This document shows positions 45,429-53,503 of a DNA stretch of 53,503 nucleotides, piece after piece. Under the pieces are notes generated by a model. It saw only the letters and a list, made by a program, of their open reading frames with translations, did no database searches and was not told the origin of the DNA. The DNA is from Dyadobacter fermentans (GTDB taxonomy: Bacteria; Bacteroidota; Bacteroidia; Cytophagales; Spirosomataceae): positions 1-53,503 of the forward strand of contig NZ_JAHXBN010000029.1 in assembly GCF_019924045.1 (NCBI RefSeq), given 5' to 3'. Every line of letters begins with the position of its first letter. Positions within the stretch are counted from its first letter, which is position 1. A program made the translations under genes and the position numbers.

Positions 45429-47819
45429 TTAACCTTTTTTTGTTGCTTTTTTAGCGGCAGGCTTCTTGGCTGCCGGTGCCTTTGCGGCGGTGGCCTTTGC
45501 CGCGGCTGGTTTCTTGGCTCCGCGTCCCGCCGGCTTGTCCGGGGTTTCGGCTGCCAGTTTCAATACCTGGTCGTAGGTCAGCGATGCCGGCTCGGTACCT
45601 TTCGGGATTTTTACATTCTTCTTTCCAAAAGCAATGTAGGGCCCGTATCGCCCATTGAGAACCTTTGCCTCAGGATCTTCCGCAAATTCCTTGATCGTGC
45701 GGTTGGAATCCTGCAAACGCTTTTCTTCAATGATTTCAATCAAACGTTCCTCGGTGACTGCCATGGGATCGTCCGTTTTGGCCAGCGAGTAATACTTGCC
45801 GTCGTGCTTCACGTACGGACCGAATTTGCCGACGTTCACAACCATATCCTTGTCTTCGAAGAACCCAACCTGGCGGGGCAGTTTGAATAGTTCAAATGCC
45901 TCGTCCAAAGTGATGGTCTCCATCAGCTGGCCTTTCTGCAAGCTCGCAAAACGCGGCTTTTCTTCGTCTTCCACATCACCGATCTGGACGTAAGGGCCAT
46001 ATTTCCCGATCCTTACCGAGACTTTCTTGCCCGTGGCCGGATCTTCACCCAGTTCGCGGGTTGTAAGGCTCTTGTCGATCGCTTCTTCGCGCGCTTCGGC
46101 GACTTTCTTCTGGAACGGCGTATAAAAGTCCTTGATCATCTGCTGCCAGCCTAGCTGGCCTTCGGCAATGTGGTCAAAATCCTTTTCCACGCTCGCCGTG
46201 AACGAATAATCGACGATGTCCTGAAAATGGCTCACGAGGAAGTCGTTGACCACCATTCCGGTGCTGGTCGGGAAGAGTTTAGCCTTCTCCGAACCATATA
46301 TTTCTTTATTCACCTTGCTCTTGATCTGATCATTGGCAAGGGTCATTTCCTTGAATTCTCTTTCGAAACCCTGACGGTCCTCTTTAACAATGTACTCCCG
46401 TTTCAGGATCGTGGAGATCGTCGGCGCGTAGGTAGACGGGCGTCCGATCCCCATTTCTTCGAGTTTTTTCACCAAACTCGCCTCGGTGTAGCGCGGCGGG
46501 TTGCGGGTAAATCGCTCTGTCGCCTTCATGTCGGCCAGTTTTAATACCTGACCGATGTTCAGCGGCGGAAGCATTCCTTTTTGTTCTTCGTCTTCATCGT
46601 CGCTCGATTCGAGGTACACTTTCAGGAACCCTTCGAATTTGATCACTTCGCCCTGTGCTACCAGCTCTTCCGAAGTGGTTGAAATGCCGATTGTGGCGGT
46701 GGTACGCTCCAATTGGGCGTCCGACATCTGCGATGCGATGGCGCGTTTCCAGATCAGTTCGTACAGGCGCTGCTCGTTGCGGTCGCTGCTGCCTACCAGC
46801 GTAGAGAAGTCGGTAGGGCGGATCGCTTCGTGCGCCTCTTGCGCCGATTCGGATTTGGTTTTGAATATACGGCGGTTATAATACTCGTCCCCATATTCTT
46901 TCGTGATCTGCTGCTTTGACTTATCAAGCGCTTCTTCCGACAGGTTGGTGGAGTCGGTACGCATATAGGAAATCTTACCGGCTTCGTACAGGCGTTGCGC
47001 GACGGTCATCGTCTGAGCGACGGAAAAACTCAGCTTGCGGGATGCTTCCTGTTGTAGTGTAGATGTTGTAAATGGCGGTGCAGGTGTTTTTTTAGCAGGT
47101 TTTACTTCAAGATTACGGATCGAGAACTCAGCCCCGACACATTTTTCCAGAAACTGATAAGCCTCCTGTTCGGTAGGGAAGTTTTTGGCGAGTTCCGCAT
47201 TCAGTACTTTCCCGTTGCCGAGGTCGAAATGCGCTGTTACCTTAAAACTGCTTTTGCTTTTGAAAGCATCGATTTCCCTTTCCCGCTCTACTATTATACG
47301 TACGGCCACCGATTGTACCCGGCCGGCCGAAAGGTTCGATTTCCCAATGCGGATCTTTTTCCAAAGTACCGGTGAAAGTTCATACCCCACAAGGCGGTCA
47401 AGGATACGGCGTGCCTGTTGGGCGTCTACCAGGGCTGTGTCGATGGTCCGCGGCTTTTCGATGGCATTCCGGAGAGCGGTTTTGGTAATCTCACGAAATA
47501 CGATCCGCTTGGTATTGTCGGGAAGCCCGAGAGCCTCTTTCAAATGCCAGGAAATAGCTTCTCCCTCGCGGTCATCATCGGTCGCGAGCCATACCTCTGC
47601 ATCTTTTGCCAGTTTTTTGAGCTCTGAAATGACTTTGACTTTATCCGAGGAGATTTCGTAAGAGGGTTGGAAACCATGCTCAACATCAACACCCATATCG
47701 TGTTCCGGGAGGTCACGGACATGTCCGAAACTGGACTTGACAGTGAAATCCTGCCCAAGGTAACTTTCAATGGTTTTGGCCTTCGCCGGTGACTCTACGA
47801 TCACCAGATTTTTTGACAT
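45429..47819 (-). CDS. topA: DNA topoisomerase I
   Basis: Type IA topoisomerase relaxing negative supercoils. The 796-aa protein starts at ATG 47819 (MSKNLVIVESPAKAKTIESYLG, Toprim domain); an upstream in-frame ATG would add unrelated residues. The active-site Tyr285 lies in the ISYMRTDSTN motif. Three C-terminal repeats of the type GKYGPYVQIGD, GKFGPYVKHDG and GRYGPYIAFGK replace the usual zinc fingers. The tail is Lys/Ala-rich (AAKKPAAKKATKKG), histone H1-like, likely for DNA binding. A good promoter match lies 40-72 nt upstream. Confidence 0.97.
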   Translation of the reverse strand: MSKNLVIVESPAKAKTIESYLGQDFTVKSSFGHVRDLPEHDMGVDVEHGFQPSYEISSDKVKVISELKKLAKDAEVWLATDDDREGEAISWHLKEALGLPDNTKRIVFREITKTALRNAIEKPRTIDTALVDAQQARRILDRLVGYELSPVLWKKIRIGKSNLSAGRVQSVAVRIIVEREREIDAFKSKSSFKVTAHFDLGNGKVLNAELAKNFPTEQEAYQFLEKCVGAEFSIRNLEVKPAKKTPAPPFTTSTLQQEASRKLSFSVAQTMTVAQRLYEAGKISYMRTDSTNLSEEALDKSKQQITKEYGDEYYNRRIFKTKSESAQEAHEAIRPTDFSTLVGSSDRNEQRLYELIWKRAIASQMSDAQLERTTATIGISTTSEELVAQGEVIKFEGFLKVYLESSDDEDEEQKGMLPPLNIGQVLKLADMKATERFTRNPPRYTEASLVKKLEEMGIGRPSTYAPTISTILKREYIVKEDRQGFEREFKEMTLANDQIKSKVNKEIYGSEKAKLFPTSTGMVVNDFLVSHFQDIVDYSFTASVEKDFDHIAEGQLGWQQMIKDFYTPFQKKVAEAREEAIDKSLTTRELGEDPATGKKVSVRIGKYGPYVQIGDVEDEEKPRFASLQKGQLMETITLDEAFELFKLPRQVGFFEDKDMVVNVGKFGPYVKHDGKYYSLAKTDDPMAVTEERLIEIIEEKRLQDSNRTIKEFAEDPEAKVLNGRYGPYIAFGKKNVKIPKGTEPASLTYDQVLKLAAETPDKPAGRGAKKPAAAKATAAKAPAAKKPAAKKATKKG

Positions 47820-48147
47820 AACTTTCGATTTAAGGGACCTGGTAGCACTTTGAATGTCCAAATATAGGGCACAATCCGAGAAAAAATCAAAGCGCAAATA
47901 AAAGCTGATTGAAAAACAGAACGCGTTGCTACACCTCCCGAAGGGGGTATTTCAAATTATTTCTTCAATATACAGGTTGCCAGAACAAAAAAAATTGGAC
48001 GGGGGTTATTTAAATGTACGACTAGAATATACTGGTTTTAAATAGTAGCGAAAATCGGACGGAATGCCTCCGTATATTCTGTAATTTCGTACTTTCGCCC
48101 GTTTTATTGACAACAGATATTGCCTTTAACATTGAAAAGATTTCATC
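47820..48147. other. Divergent topA / acnB intergenic region
   Basis: A 328-bp gap without genes. It holds the topA promoter candidate at 47859-47891. On the acnB side, TAATTTCG and TACTTTCG near 48080-48095 each differ by one base from TANNTTTG, with no clear -33 partner. No hairpin, tRNA or riboswitch is evident. Confidence 0.6.
47859..47891 (-). promoter_or_regulatory. Candidate topA promoter
   Basis: On the minus strand TTTG (47891-47888) and TATATTTG (47866-47859), separated by 21 nt, match both halves of the Bacteroidota consensus TTTG / TANNTTTG exactly. The start codon is 40 nt from the -7 element. This is the best promoter match in the window. Confidence 0.55.
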
Positions 48148-50919
48148 ATGAATATCTATCAGGACTACATTAACGAGATTGAAGAAAGAAAGACCCAGGG
48201 GCTTCACCCGAAGCCGATTGATGGTGCCGAATTGCTGGGAGAAATCATCGCACAGATCAAAGATACAGCAAACGCGCATCGGGAAGACTCTCTTAAATTT
48301 TTCATTTACAACACCTTACCAGGAACTACGAGTGCAGCTGGTGTGAAAGCCAGGTTTTTGAAGGAGATCATCCTGGGGGAATCCGTAGTAGCAGAAATAT
48401 CGCCGGCCTTCGCATTTGAGCTGCTGTCTCACATGAAAGGCGGTCCTTCCATTGAAGTATTGCTTGACCTTGCATTGGGCGACGACATTTCTATCGCGAA
48501 ATCAGCGGGAGAGGTGCTCAAAACACAGGTTTTCCTCTACGATGCCGACACCGACCGCCTGAAAGAGGCATTCAAAAACGGCAACGAAATCGCAAAAGAC
48601 ATTCTGGAAAGCTACGCGAAGGCTGAGTTCTTCACGAAGCTTCCCGAAGTTCCCGAAGAGATCCAGGTCGTTACTTTCATTGCAGGTGAAGGCGACATTT
48701 CTACCGATTTGCTTTCTCCCGGTAACCAGGCCCACTCCCGTTCCGACCGCGAACTGCACGGCCAATGCATGATCACCCCGAAAGCACAGCAGGAAATCAA
48801 GGCTTTGCAGGCACAACACCCTGGCAAAAGCGTCATGCTGATCGCCGAAAAAGGTACCATGGGTGTAGGCTCATCCCGGATGTCGGGTGTCAACAACGTG
48901 GCACTTTGGACTGGTAAACAGGCAAGCCCGTATGTGCCGTTTGTAAATATCGCGCCGATCGTGGGTGGTACCAATGGTATTTCTCCGATCTTCCTCACGA
49001 CGGTGGACGTTACCGGTGGTATCGGTATCGACCTCAAAAACTGGGTGAAAAAGGTAGATGCGGACGGTAATGTGGTTCGCAACGAAAACGGTGACCCTGT
49101 TTTGGAAGAGGTTTACTCCGTAGCAACGGGTACTGTTTTGACCATTAATACGCAAACAAAGAAACTTTATAATGGCGAAAAGGAGCTGATCGACATTTCG
49201 AAAGCCCTTACACCTCAGAAAAAAGAATTTATCAGAGCCGGCGGATCATACGCCATCGTATTTGGTAAAAAAATCCAGACTGTCGCGGCGAAAATCCTGG
49301 GCATTGAACCAACGCCGGTGTTTGCTCCTTCGAAAGAGATTTCCAATGAAGGACAAGGTTTGACCGCGGTTGAAAAAATCTTCAACAGAAATGCGGTTGG
49401 TACTACACCTGGTAAGGTTTTGCATGCAGGTTCCGACGTTCGTGTGGAAGTAAACATCGTCGGTTCACAAGATACGACGGGATTGATGACGGCACAGGAA
49501 CTGGAATCGATGGCGGCGACGGTTATTTCGCCGATCGTGGATGGTGCATACCAATCGGGTTGCCACACGGCGTCGGTTTGGGATAAAAAAGCGCAAGCCA
49601 ACATTCCGAAACTGATGAAGTTCATGAACGATTTCGGGCTCATCACTGCTCGTGACCCGAAAGGAGAGTATCACTCGATGACCGACGTAATCCATAAGGT
49701 ATTGAACGATATTACCGTGGACGAATGGGCGATCATCATCGGCGGTGACTCTCACACGAGGATGTCCAAAGGAGTGGCGTTCGGTGCCGACTCAGGAACC
49801 GTTGCACTTGCACTTGCTACGGGTGAAGCATCCATGCCGATCCCTGAATCCGTGAAAGTGACTTTCAAGGGTGATATGAAGGAGCACATGGATTTCCGCG
49901 ATGTGGTTCATGCCACCCAGGCACAGATGTTGCAGCAATTCGGCGGTGAGAACGTATTCCAGGGCCGCATTATCGAGGTGCACATCGGAACACTGCCAGC
50001 TGACCAGGCATTTACATTCACCGACTGGACTGCTGAAATGAAGGCGAAAGCTTCTATCTGTATTTCAGAAGACGACACGCTGATCGAATCGCTGGAAATT
50101 GCAAAAAACAGGATCCAGATCATGATCGATAAGGGCATGGATAACCACAAGCAGGTTCTTCAGGGCTTGATCAATAAAGCAGACAAACGCATTGCGGAAA
50201 TTAAGTCGGGTGAAAAACCAGCACTTACGCCGGATGCGAACGCAAAATATTACGCGGAAGTGGTGATCGACCTAGATGTGATTGTAGAGCCTATGATTGC
50301 GGATCCGGATGTCAACAACAAGGATGTTTCCAAAAGATATACCCACGACACCATCCGTCCGATCTCTTTCTATGGCGACGACAAAAAGGTAGATCTTGGC
50401 TTTGTAGGTTCATGTATGGTTCACAAAGGCGATTTGAAAATTGTTTCTCAAATGCTTAAAAACCTGGAAGAACAACAAGGTAAGGTTGAGTTCCATGCAC
50501 CGCTTGTAGTGGCTGCACCTACCTATAATATCATTGAAGAGCTGAAAAGTGAAGGCGACTGGGATGTGCTGCAGAAATACTCGGGTTTCGAGTTCGACGA
50601 CAATGCACCGAAAGTGGCCGCACGTACCGAATACGAAAATATGATGTACCTGGAACGTCCTGGCTGTAACCTTTGCATGGGTAACCAGGAAAAAGCTGCC
50701 AAAGGAGATACCGTATTAGCGACTTCTACGCGCCTCTTCCAGGGAAGGGTTGTTGAAGATTCGGATCGTAAAAAAGGAGAGTCCCTGCTCGCGTCCACAC
50801 CTGTTGTGGTGCTGTCGGCAATCCTCGGCCGCATTCCCAATGTGGACGAATATAAAGCTGCCGTGGTGGGCATCGACCTGACGAAGTTCGCACCTCCTGT
50901 CAAGGCACTAAGCAGATAG
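48148..50919 (+). CDS. acnB: Aconitate hydratase B (AcnB family)
   Basis: Iron-sulfur enzyme isomerising citrate and isocitrate; AcnB also handles 2-methylisocitrate and can bind mRNA when its cluster is lost. The 923-aa protein is about 60 residues longer than E. coli AcnB. N-terminal HEAT-like domain at about 1-160, then the swivel domain (GTMGVGSSRMSGVNN) and catalytic domains. Cluster cysteines: Cys756 (VGSCMVH), Cys840 and Cys843 (PGCNLCMGN). It is followed 55 bp later by a second aconitase on the same strand. Confidence 0.96.
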   Translation: MNIYQDYINEIEERKTQGLHPKPIDGAELLGEIIAQIKDTANAHREDSLKFFIYNTLPGTTSAAGVKARFLKEIILGESVVAEISPAFAFELLSHMKGGPSIEVLLDLALGDDISIAKSAGEVLKTQVFLYDADTDRLKEAFKNGNEIAKDILESYAKAEFFTKLPEVPEEIQVVTFIAGEGDISTDLLSPGNQAHSRSDRELHGQCMITPKAQQEIKALQAQHPGKSVMLIAEKGTMGVGSSRMSGVNNVALWTGKQASPYVPFVNIAPIVGGTNGISPIFLTTVDVTGGIGIDLKNWVKKVDADGNVVRNENGDPVLEEVYSVATGTVLTINTQTKKLYNGEKELIDISKALTPQKKEFIRAGGSYAIVFGKKIQTVAAKILGIEPTPVFAPSKEISNEGQGLTAVEKIFNRNAVGTTPGKVLHAGSDVRVEVNIVGSQDTTGLMTAQELESMAATVISPIVDGAYQSGCHTASVWDKKAQANIPKLMKFMNDFGLITARDPKGEYHSMTDVIHKVLNDITVDEWAIIIGGDSHTRMSKGVAFGADSGTVALALATGEASMPIPESVKVTFKGDMKEHMDFRDVVHATQAQMLQQFGGENVFQGRIIEVHIGTLPADQAFTFTDWTAEMKAKASICISEDDTLIESLEIAKNRIQIMIDKGMDNHKQVLQGLINKADKRIAEIKSGEKPALTPDANAKYYAEVVIDLDVIVEPMIADPDVNNKDVSKRYTHDTIRPISFYGDDKKVDLGFVGSCMVHKGDLKIVSQMLKNLEEQQGKVEFHAPLVVAAPTYNIIEELKSEGDWDVLQKYSGFEFDDNAPKVAARTEYENMMYLERPGCNLCMGNQEKAAKGDTVLATSTRLFQGRVVEDSDRKKGESLLASTPVVVLSAILGRIPNVDEYKAAVVGIDLTKFAPPVKALSR

Positions 50920-50974
50920 TAATTAGTGTTTCAATTGTTGAAACCGTGAATGTGTAATCATTAATTTAAGAGCT

Positions 50975-53245
50975 ATGGCGTTTGACTTAGATATGATTAA
51001 GGGCGTTTACGCCCGCATGGAAGAAAGAGTAAATGCCGCCCGTAAAGTAGTAGGGCGGCCTTTGACGTTGTCAGAGAAAATTTTGTACTCCCACTTGTGG
51101 GAAGGAACGGCCACACAAAGCCACGAACGTGGTAAGTCGTATGTGGATTTCGCTCCGGACCGTGTGGCAATGCAGGATGCTACGGCGCAAATGGCGCTGC
51201 TGCAATTCATGCAGGCCGGTCGCCCGAAAGTAGCCGTTCCGTCTACCGTGCACTGCGACCACCTGATTCAGGCGGAAGTAGGTGCCGCGCAGGATTTGAA
51301 GAATGCGGTAGACAAGAATAAAGAAGTATACGATTTCCTTTCCTCCGTTTCCAACAAATACGGAATCGGTTTCTGGCGTGCAGGTGCGGGTATCATCCAC
51401 CAGGTGGTACTTGAAAACTACGCTTTCCCCGGCGGTATGATGATCGGTACCGACTCCCACACGCCTAATGCGGGCGGGTTGGGCATGATTGCGATCGGCG
51501 TCGGTGGTGCGGATGCGAGCGATGTGATGTCCGGTTTGGCCTGGGAGTTGAAAATGCCGAAACTGATTGGCGTGAAACTGACCGGCAAACTGAGCGGATG
51601 GACAGCTGCAAAAGACGTGATCCTCTGGGTTGCAGGCCAGCTCACCGTAAAAGGTGGAACCGGCTACGTGGTGGAATATTTCGGCGAAGGTGCCGAAAGC
51701 CTCTCTGCTACCGGCAAGGGCACAATCTGTAACATGGGTGCGGAAATCGGTGCTACCACTTCAATCTTCGCTTACGACGAGAAAAGTGCCGCCTACCTGA
51801 GAGCAACGGAGCGCGCCGATGTGGCGGACGCAGCGGATAAGATCAAAGAATACCTTCGTTCCGATGATGAAGTTTATGCAGATCCCGCATCTTACTACGA
51901 TCAGCTTCTCGAACTGGACCTTTCCACTTTGGAACCACATATCAACGGTCCGTTTACGCCGGACCTGGCATGGCCGCTTTCCAAATTCGCCACGGCGGTA
52001 AAGGAAAACGGTTGGCCGGAAGTACTTTCGGTAGGTCTGATCGGATCCTGCACCAACTCTTCTTATGAAGACGTAAGCCGCGCAGCGTCTCTGGCCCGGC
52101 AGGCGGTCGACAAGAAATTGCAGGTTACTTCCGAATATACCATTACACCTGGTTCAGAACAGGTACGGTACACGGTGGAGCGCGATGGTTTTCTGGACAC
52201 GTTCGAGAAAATCGGTGGGGTAGTGCTGGCGAACGCTTGCGGGCCTTGTATCGGCCAATGGGCGCGTCACGGTGCGGAGAAAGGCGAGAAAAACTCGATT
52301 ATCACCTCATTCAACCGGAACTTCTCGAAACGTGCAGATGGTAACCCTAATACGCACTCTTTTGTTGCCTCGCCTGAGATCGTTACCGCCATGGCCATTG
52401 CCGGACGCCTTACTTTCGATCCGCGTGTAGACAAGCTTGTGAACACCGACGGCGAAGAGGTATTGCTCGATGAACCGACCGGTCTGGAATTGCCTACGAG
52501 AGGTTTTGCAGTGGAGGATGCCGGCTACCAGGCTCCCGCGGAAGACGGCAGTCAGGTTCAGGTATTGGTAAGCCCTACTTCGGACCGCCTGCAACTGCTC
52601 GAACCATTCCCTGCCTGGGAAGGAACGGACCTTACCGGTTTGAAACTCCTCATTAAGGCGAAAGGCAAGTGTACTACCGACCATATTTCAATGGCCGGCC
52701 CATGGTTGAAGTACCGCGGACACCTGGACAATATTTCGAACAACATGCTGATCGGTGCGGTTAACTACTACAACGAGAAAACCAACACCATCAAAAACCA
52801 GCTCACCAACCAGTATTCGGAAGTACCGGCAGTGCAGCGTGACTACAAGGCACACGGCATCGGTACGATCGTGGTAGGTGACGAAAACTACGGGGAAGGT
52901 TCATCACGCGAGCACGCGGCGATGGAGCCGCGTTTCCTGGGTGTACGCGCGATTTTGACCAAATCGTTCGCACGGATCCACGAAACCAACCTGAAAAAGC
53001 AGGGTATGCTGGCGCTGACGTTCGTGAACACAGCAGATTATGACAAGATTCAGGAGGACGATACAATCGATATCCTTGGCCTGGAAACATTTGCAGAAGG
53101 ACAGCCTCTGACGGTCGTGCTGCACCACAACGACGGCACAACCGAAGAATTCCCTGTAAATCATACCTATAATGCTCAGCAGATCGAATGGTTCAAAGCA
53201 GGTTCTGCATTGAACATCATCCGCAAATCGGTAGGCGCAGCCTAG
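50975..53245 (+). CDS. Aconitate hydratase, mitochondrial-type (AcnA superfamily)
   Basis: A second aconitase of the eukaryotic mitochondrial type. The 756-aa protein has cluster cysteines Cys359 (IGSCTNSS), Cys422 and Cys425 ([10 protein letters not shown]), in the same spacing as mitochondrial aconitase. The swivel domain motif [19 protein letters not shown] is near 630-650. It is 55 bp after acnB, so the two are probably one operon. The strong hairpin at 53271-53301 ends it. Both are complete and appear active, so they are not a decayed duplicate. Confidence 0.95.
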   Translation: MAFDLDMIKGVYARMEERVNAARKVVGRPLTLSEKILYSHLWEGTATQSHERGKSYVDFAPDRVAMQDATAQMALLQFMQAGRPKVAVPSTVHCDHLIQAEVGAAQDLKNAVDKNKEVYDFLSSVSNKYGIGFWRAGAGIIHQVVLENYAFPGGMMIGTDSHTPNAGGLGMIAIGVGGADASDVMSGLAWELKMPKLIGVKLTGKLSGWTAAKDVILWVAGQLTVKGGTGYVVEYFGEGAESLSATGKGTICNMGAEIGATTSIFAYDEKSAAYLRATERADVADAADKIKEYLRSDDEVYADPASYYDQLLELDLSTLEPHINGPFTPDLAWPLSKFATAVKENGWPEVLSVGLIGSCTNSSYEDVSRAASLARQAVDKKLQVTSEYTITPGSEQVRYTVERDGFLDTFEKIGGVVLANACGPCIGQWARHGAEKGEKNSIITSFNRNFSKRADGNPNTHSFVASPEIVTAMAIAGRLTFDPRVDKLVNTDGEEVLLDEPTGLELPTRGFAVEDAGYQAPAEDGSQVQVLVSPTSDRLQLLEPFPAWEGTDLTGLKLLIKAKGKCTTDHISMAGPWLKYRGHLDNISNNMLIGAVNYYNEKTNTIKNQLTNQYSEVPAVQRDYKAHGIGTIVVGDENYGEGSSREHAAMEPRFLGVRAILTKSFARIHETNLKKQGMLALTFVNTADYDKIQEDDTIDILGLETFAEGQPLTVVLHHNDGTTEEFPVNHTYNAQQIEWFKAGSALNIIRKSVGAA

Positions 53246-53270
53246 GCGAAATATTGTTTTTCCAAATGCA

Positions 53271-53301
53271 AAAGGACTTCCGATAACCGGAAGTCCTTTT
53301 T
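53271..53301 (+). terminator. Intrinsic terminator of the aconitase operon
   Basis: AAAGGACTTCCG (53271-53282) and CGGAAGTCCTTT (53288-53299) form a perfect 12-bp stem with loop ATAAC, followed by Ts to 53301. It begins 26 nt after the second aconitase gene. Confidence 0.92.
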
Positions 53302-53318
53302 GTTTATCTTTCGCATCG

Positions 53319-53489
53319 TCGTTACATGCCTGACGGCATTTAAATCCGTGATGAGTGCTGCGGGTTGCTACCAATGTTGCGTGCCTAATGGCACTTGTAA
53401 TGCGCATGCAACCAAATTGTAACGGCGTTGCAATATTCCAAACGCGCCAATTCCGTTTGTCTACCAACATTGCGTGCCTCTTGCGCTTG
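53319..53489. repeat. Cluster of short palindromic repeats
   Basis: Three related units: a partial one at 53319-53341 (ATGCC TGAC GGCAT core), CTACCAATGTTGCGTGCC... at 53368-53396 (GTGCC TAAT GGCAC core), and CTACCAACATTGCGTGCC... at 53461-53489. The second and third share most of their first 19 nt. They resemble dispersed REP-like repeats common in Bacteroidota genomes as I recall; the array may go on past the window. No gene is seen in this stretch. Confidence 0.65.
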
Positions 53490-53503
53490 GCGATGTGCCG
53501 TTT

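Overview
The window reads as a chromosomal segment of a Bacteroidota bacterium of the class Cytophagia, most like Dyadobacter or a relative (inference). The signs are: no Shine-Dalgarno sequences before most starts; promoter candidates of the TTTG / TANNTTTG type; menaquinone genes menB and menE of the short Bacteroidota form; a sirtuin of the Bacteroidota type; Tat-like leaders on sugar-related oxidoreductases; and a DUF3098 protein beside uppP. Almost all the DNA codes for protein. No tRNA, rRNA, CRISPR array, insertion sequence, prophage or replication origin was seen.

Layout. 1-4.8 kb (minus strand): uppP, a DUF3098 membrane protein, ftsX, a bifunctional nuclease-family protein, and etfB-etfA. 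4.9-5.8 kb (plus): a TPR protein and a small unknown protein. 6.0-8.6 kb (minus): a Gfo/Idh/MocA oxidoreductase and an acetylxylan esterase-like hydrolase. 8.8-10.9 kb (plus): rluF and a secreted beta-lactamase-fold hydrolase. 10.9-18.2 kb (minus): a compact five-gene operon, SWIM zinc finger - DUF5691 - MoxR-type AAA ATPase - DUF5682 - VWA. 18.3-25.2 kb: a DUF5009 membrane acyltransferase, a TIM-barrel sugar isomerase-like protein, pgi, vanZ (minus) and a large secreted alpha/beta hydrolase. 25.4-31.9 kb (minus): an SDR dehydrogenase with a small unknown protein, dnaK, a phosphocholine-type phospholipase C and a DUF937-like protein. 32.0-39.6 kb (minus): rplT, rpmI, infC, thrS, a TPR lipoprotein, an rRNA methyltransferase-like protein, a secreted protein of unknown function and an EVE-domain protein. 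39.7-42.5 kb: menB (minus) and menE plus an unknown protein (plus). 42.5-47.8 kb (minus): an XRE regulator, folD, a cobB-like sirtuin and topA. 48.1-53.2 kb (plus): two unrelated-type aconitases in tandem, then a strong terminator and short dispersed repeats.

How the genes work together. Most genes are housekeeping: envelope lipid recycling and division (uppP, ftsX), translation (thrS-infC-rpmI-rplT, rluF), central carbon metabolism (pgi, two aconitases), electron transfer and menaquinone (etfBA, menB, menE), folate (folD) and DNA topology (topA). The carbohydrate-related secreted enzymes fit a polysaccharide-using lifestyle.

Two things stand out. First, the five-gene SWIM/DUF5691/MoxR/DUF5682/VWA operon is a complete but poorly characterised ATPase-adaptor system; the N-terminus of its DUF5682 protein carries motifs like those of the TraB/ChaN metallohydrolase superfamily. 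Second, five intergenic gaps are filled by one kind of element: short degenerate units repeating exactly every 7 or 10 nt, in two inverted arms around a spacer, abutting or overlapping neighbouring stop codons (1-98, 5759-6005, 25181-25418, 37576-37652, 43721-43835). The sequence differs between loci but the architecture is the same, and one copy has an ordinary intrinsic terminator at its centre.
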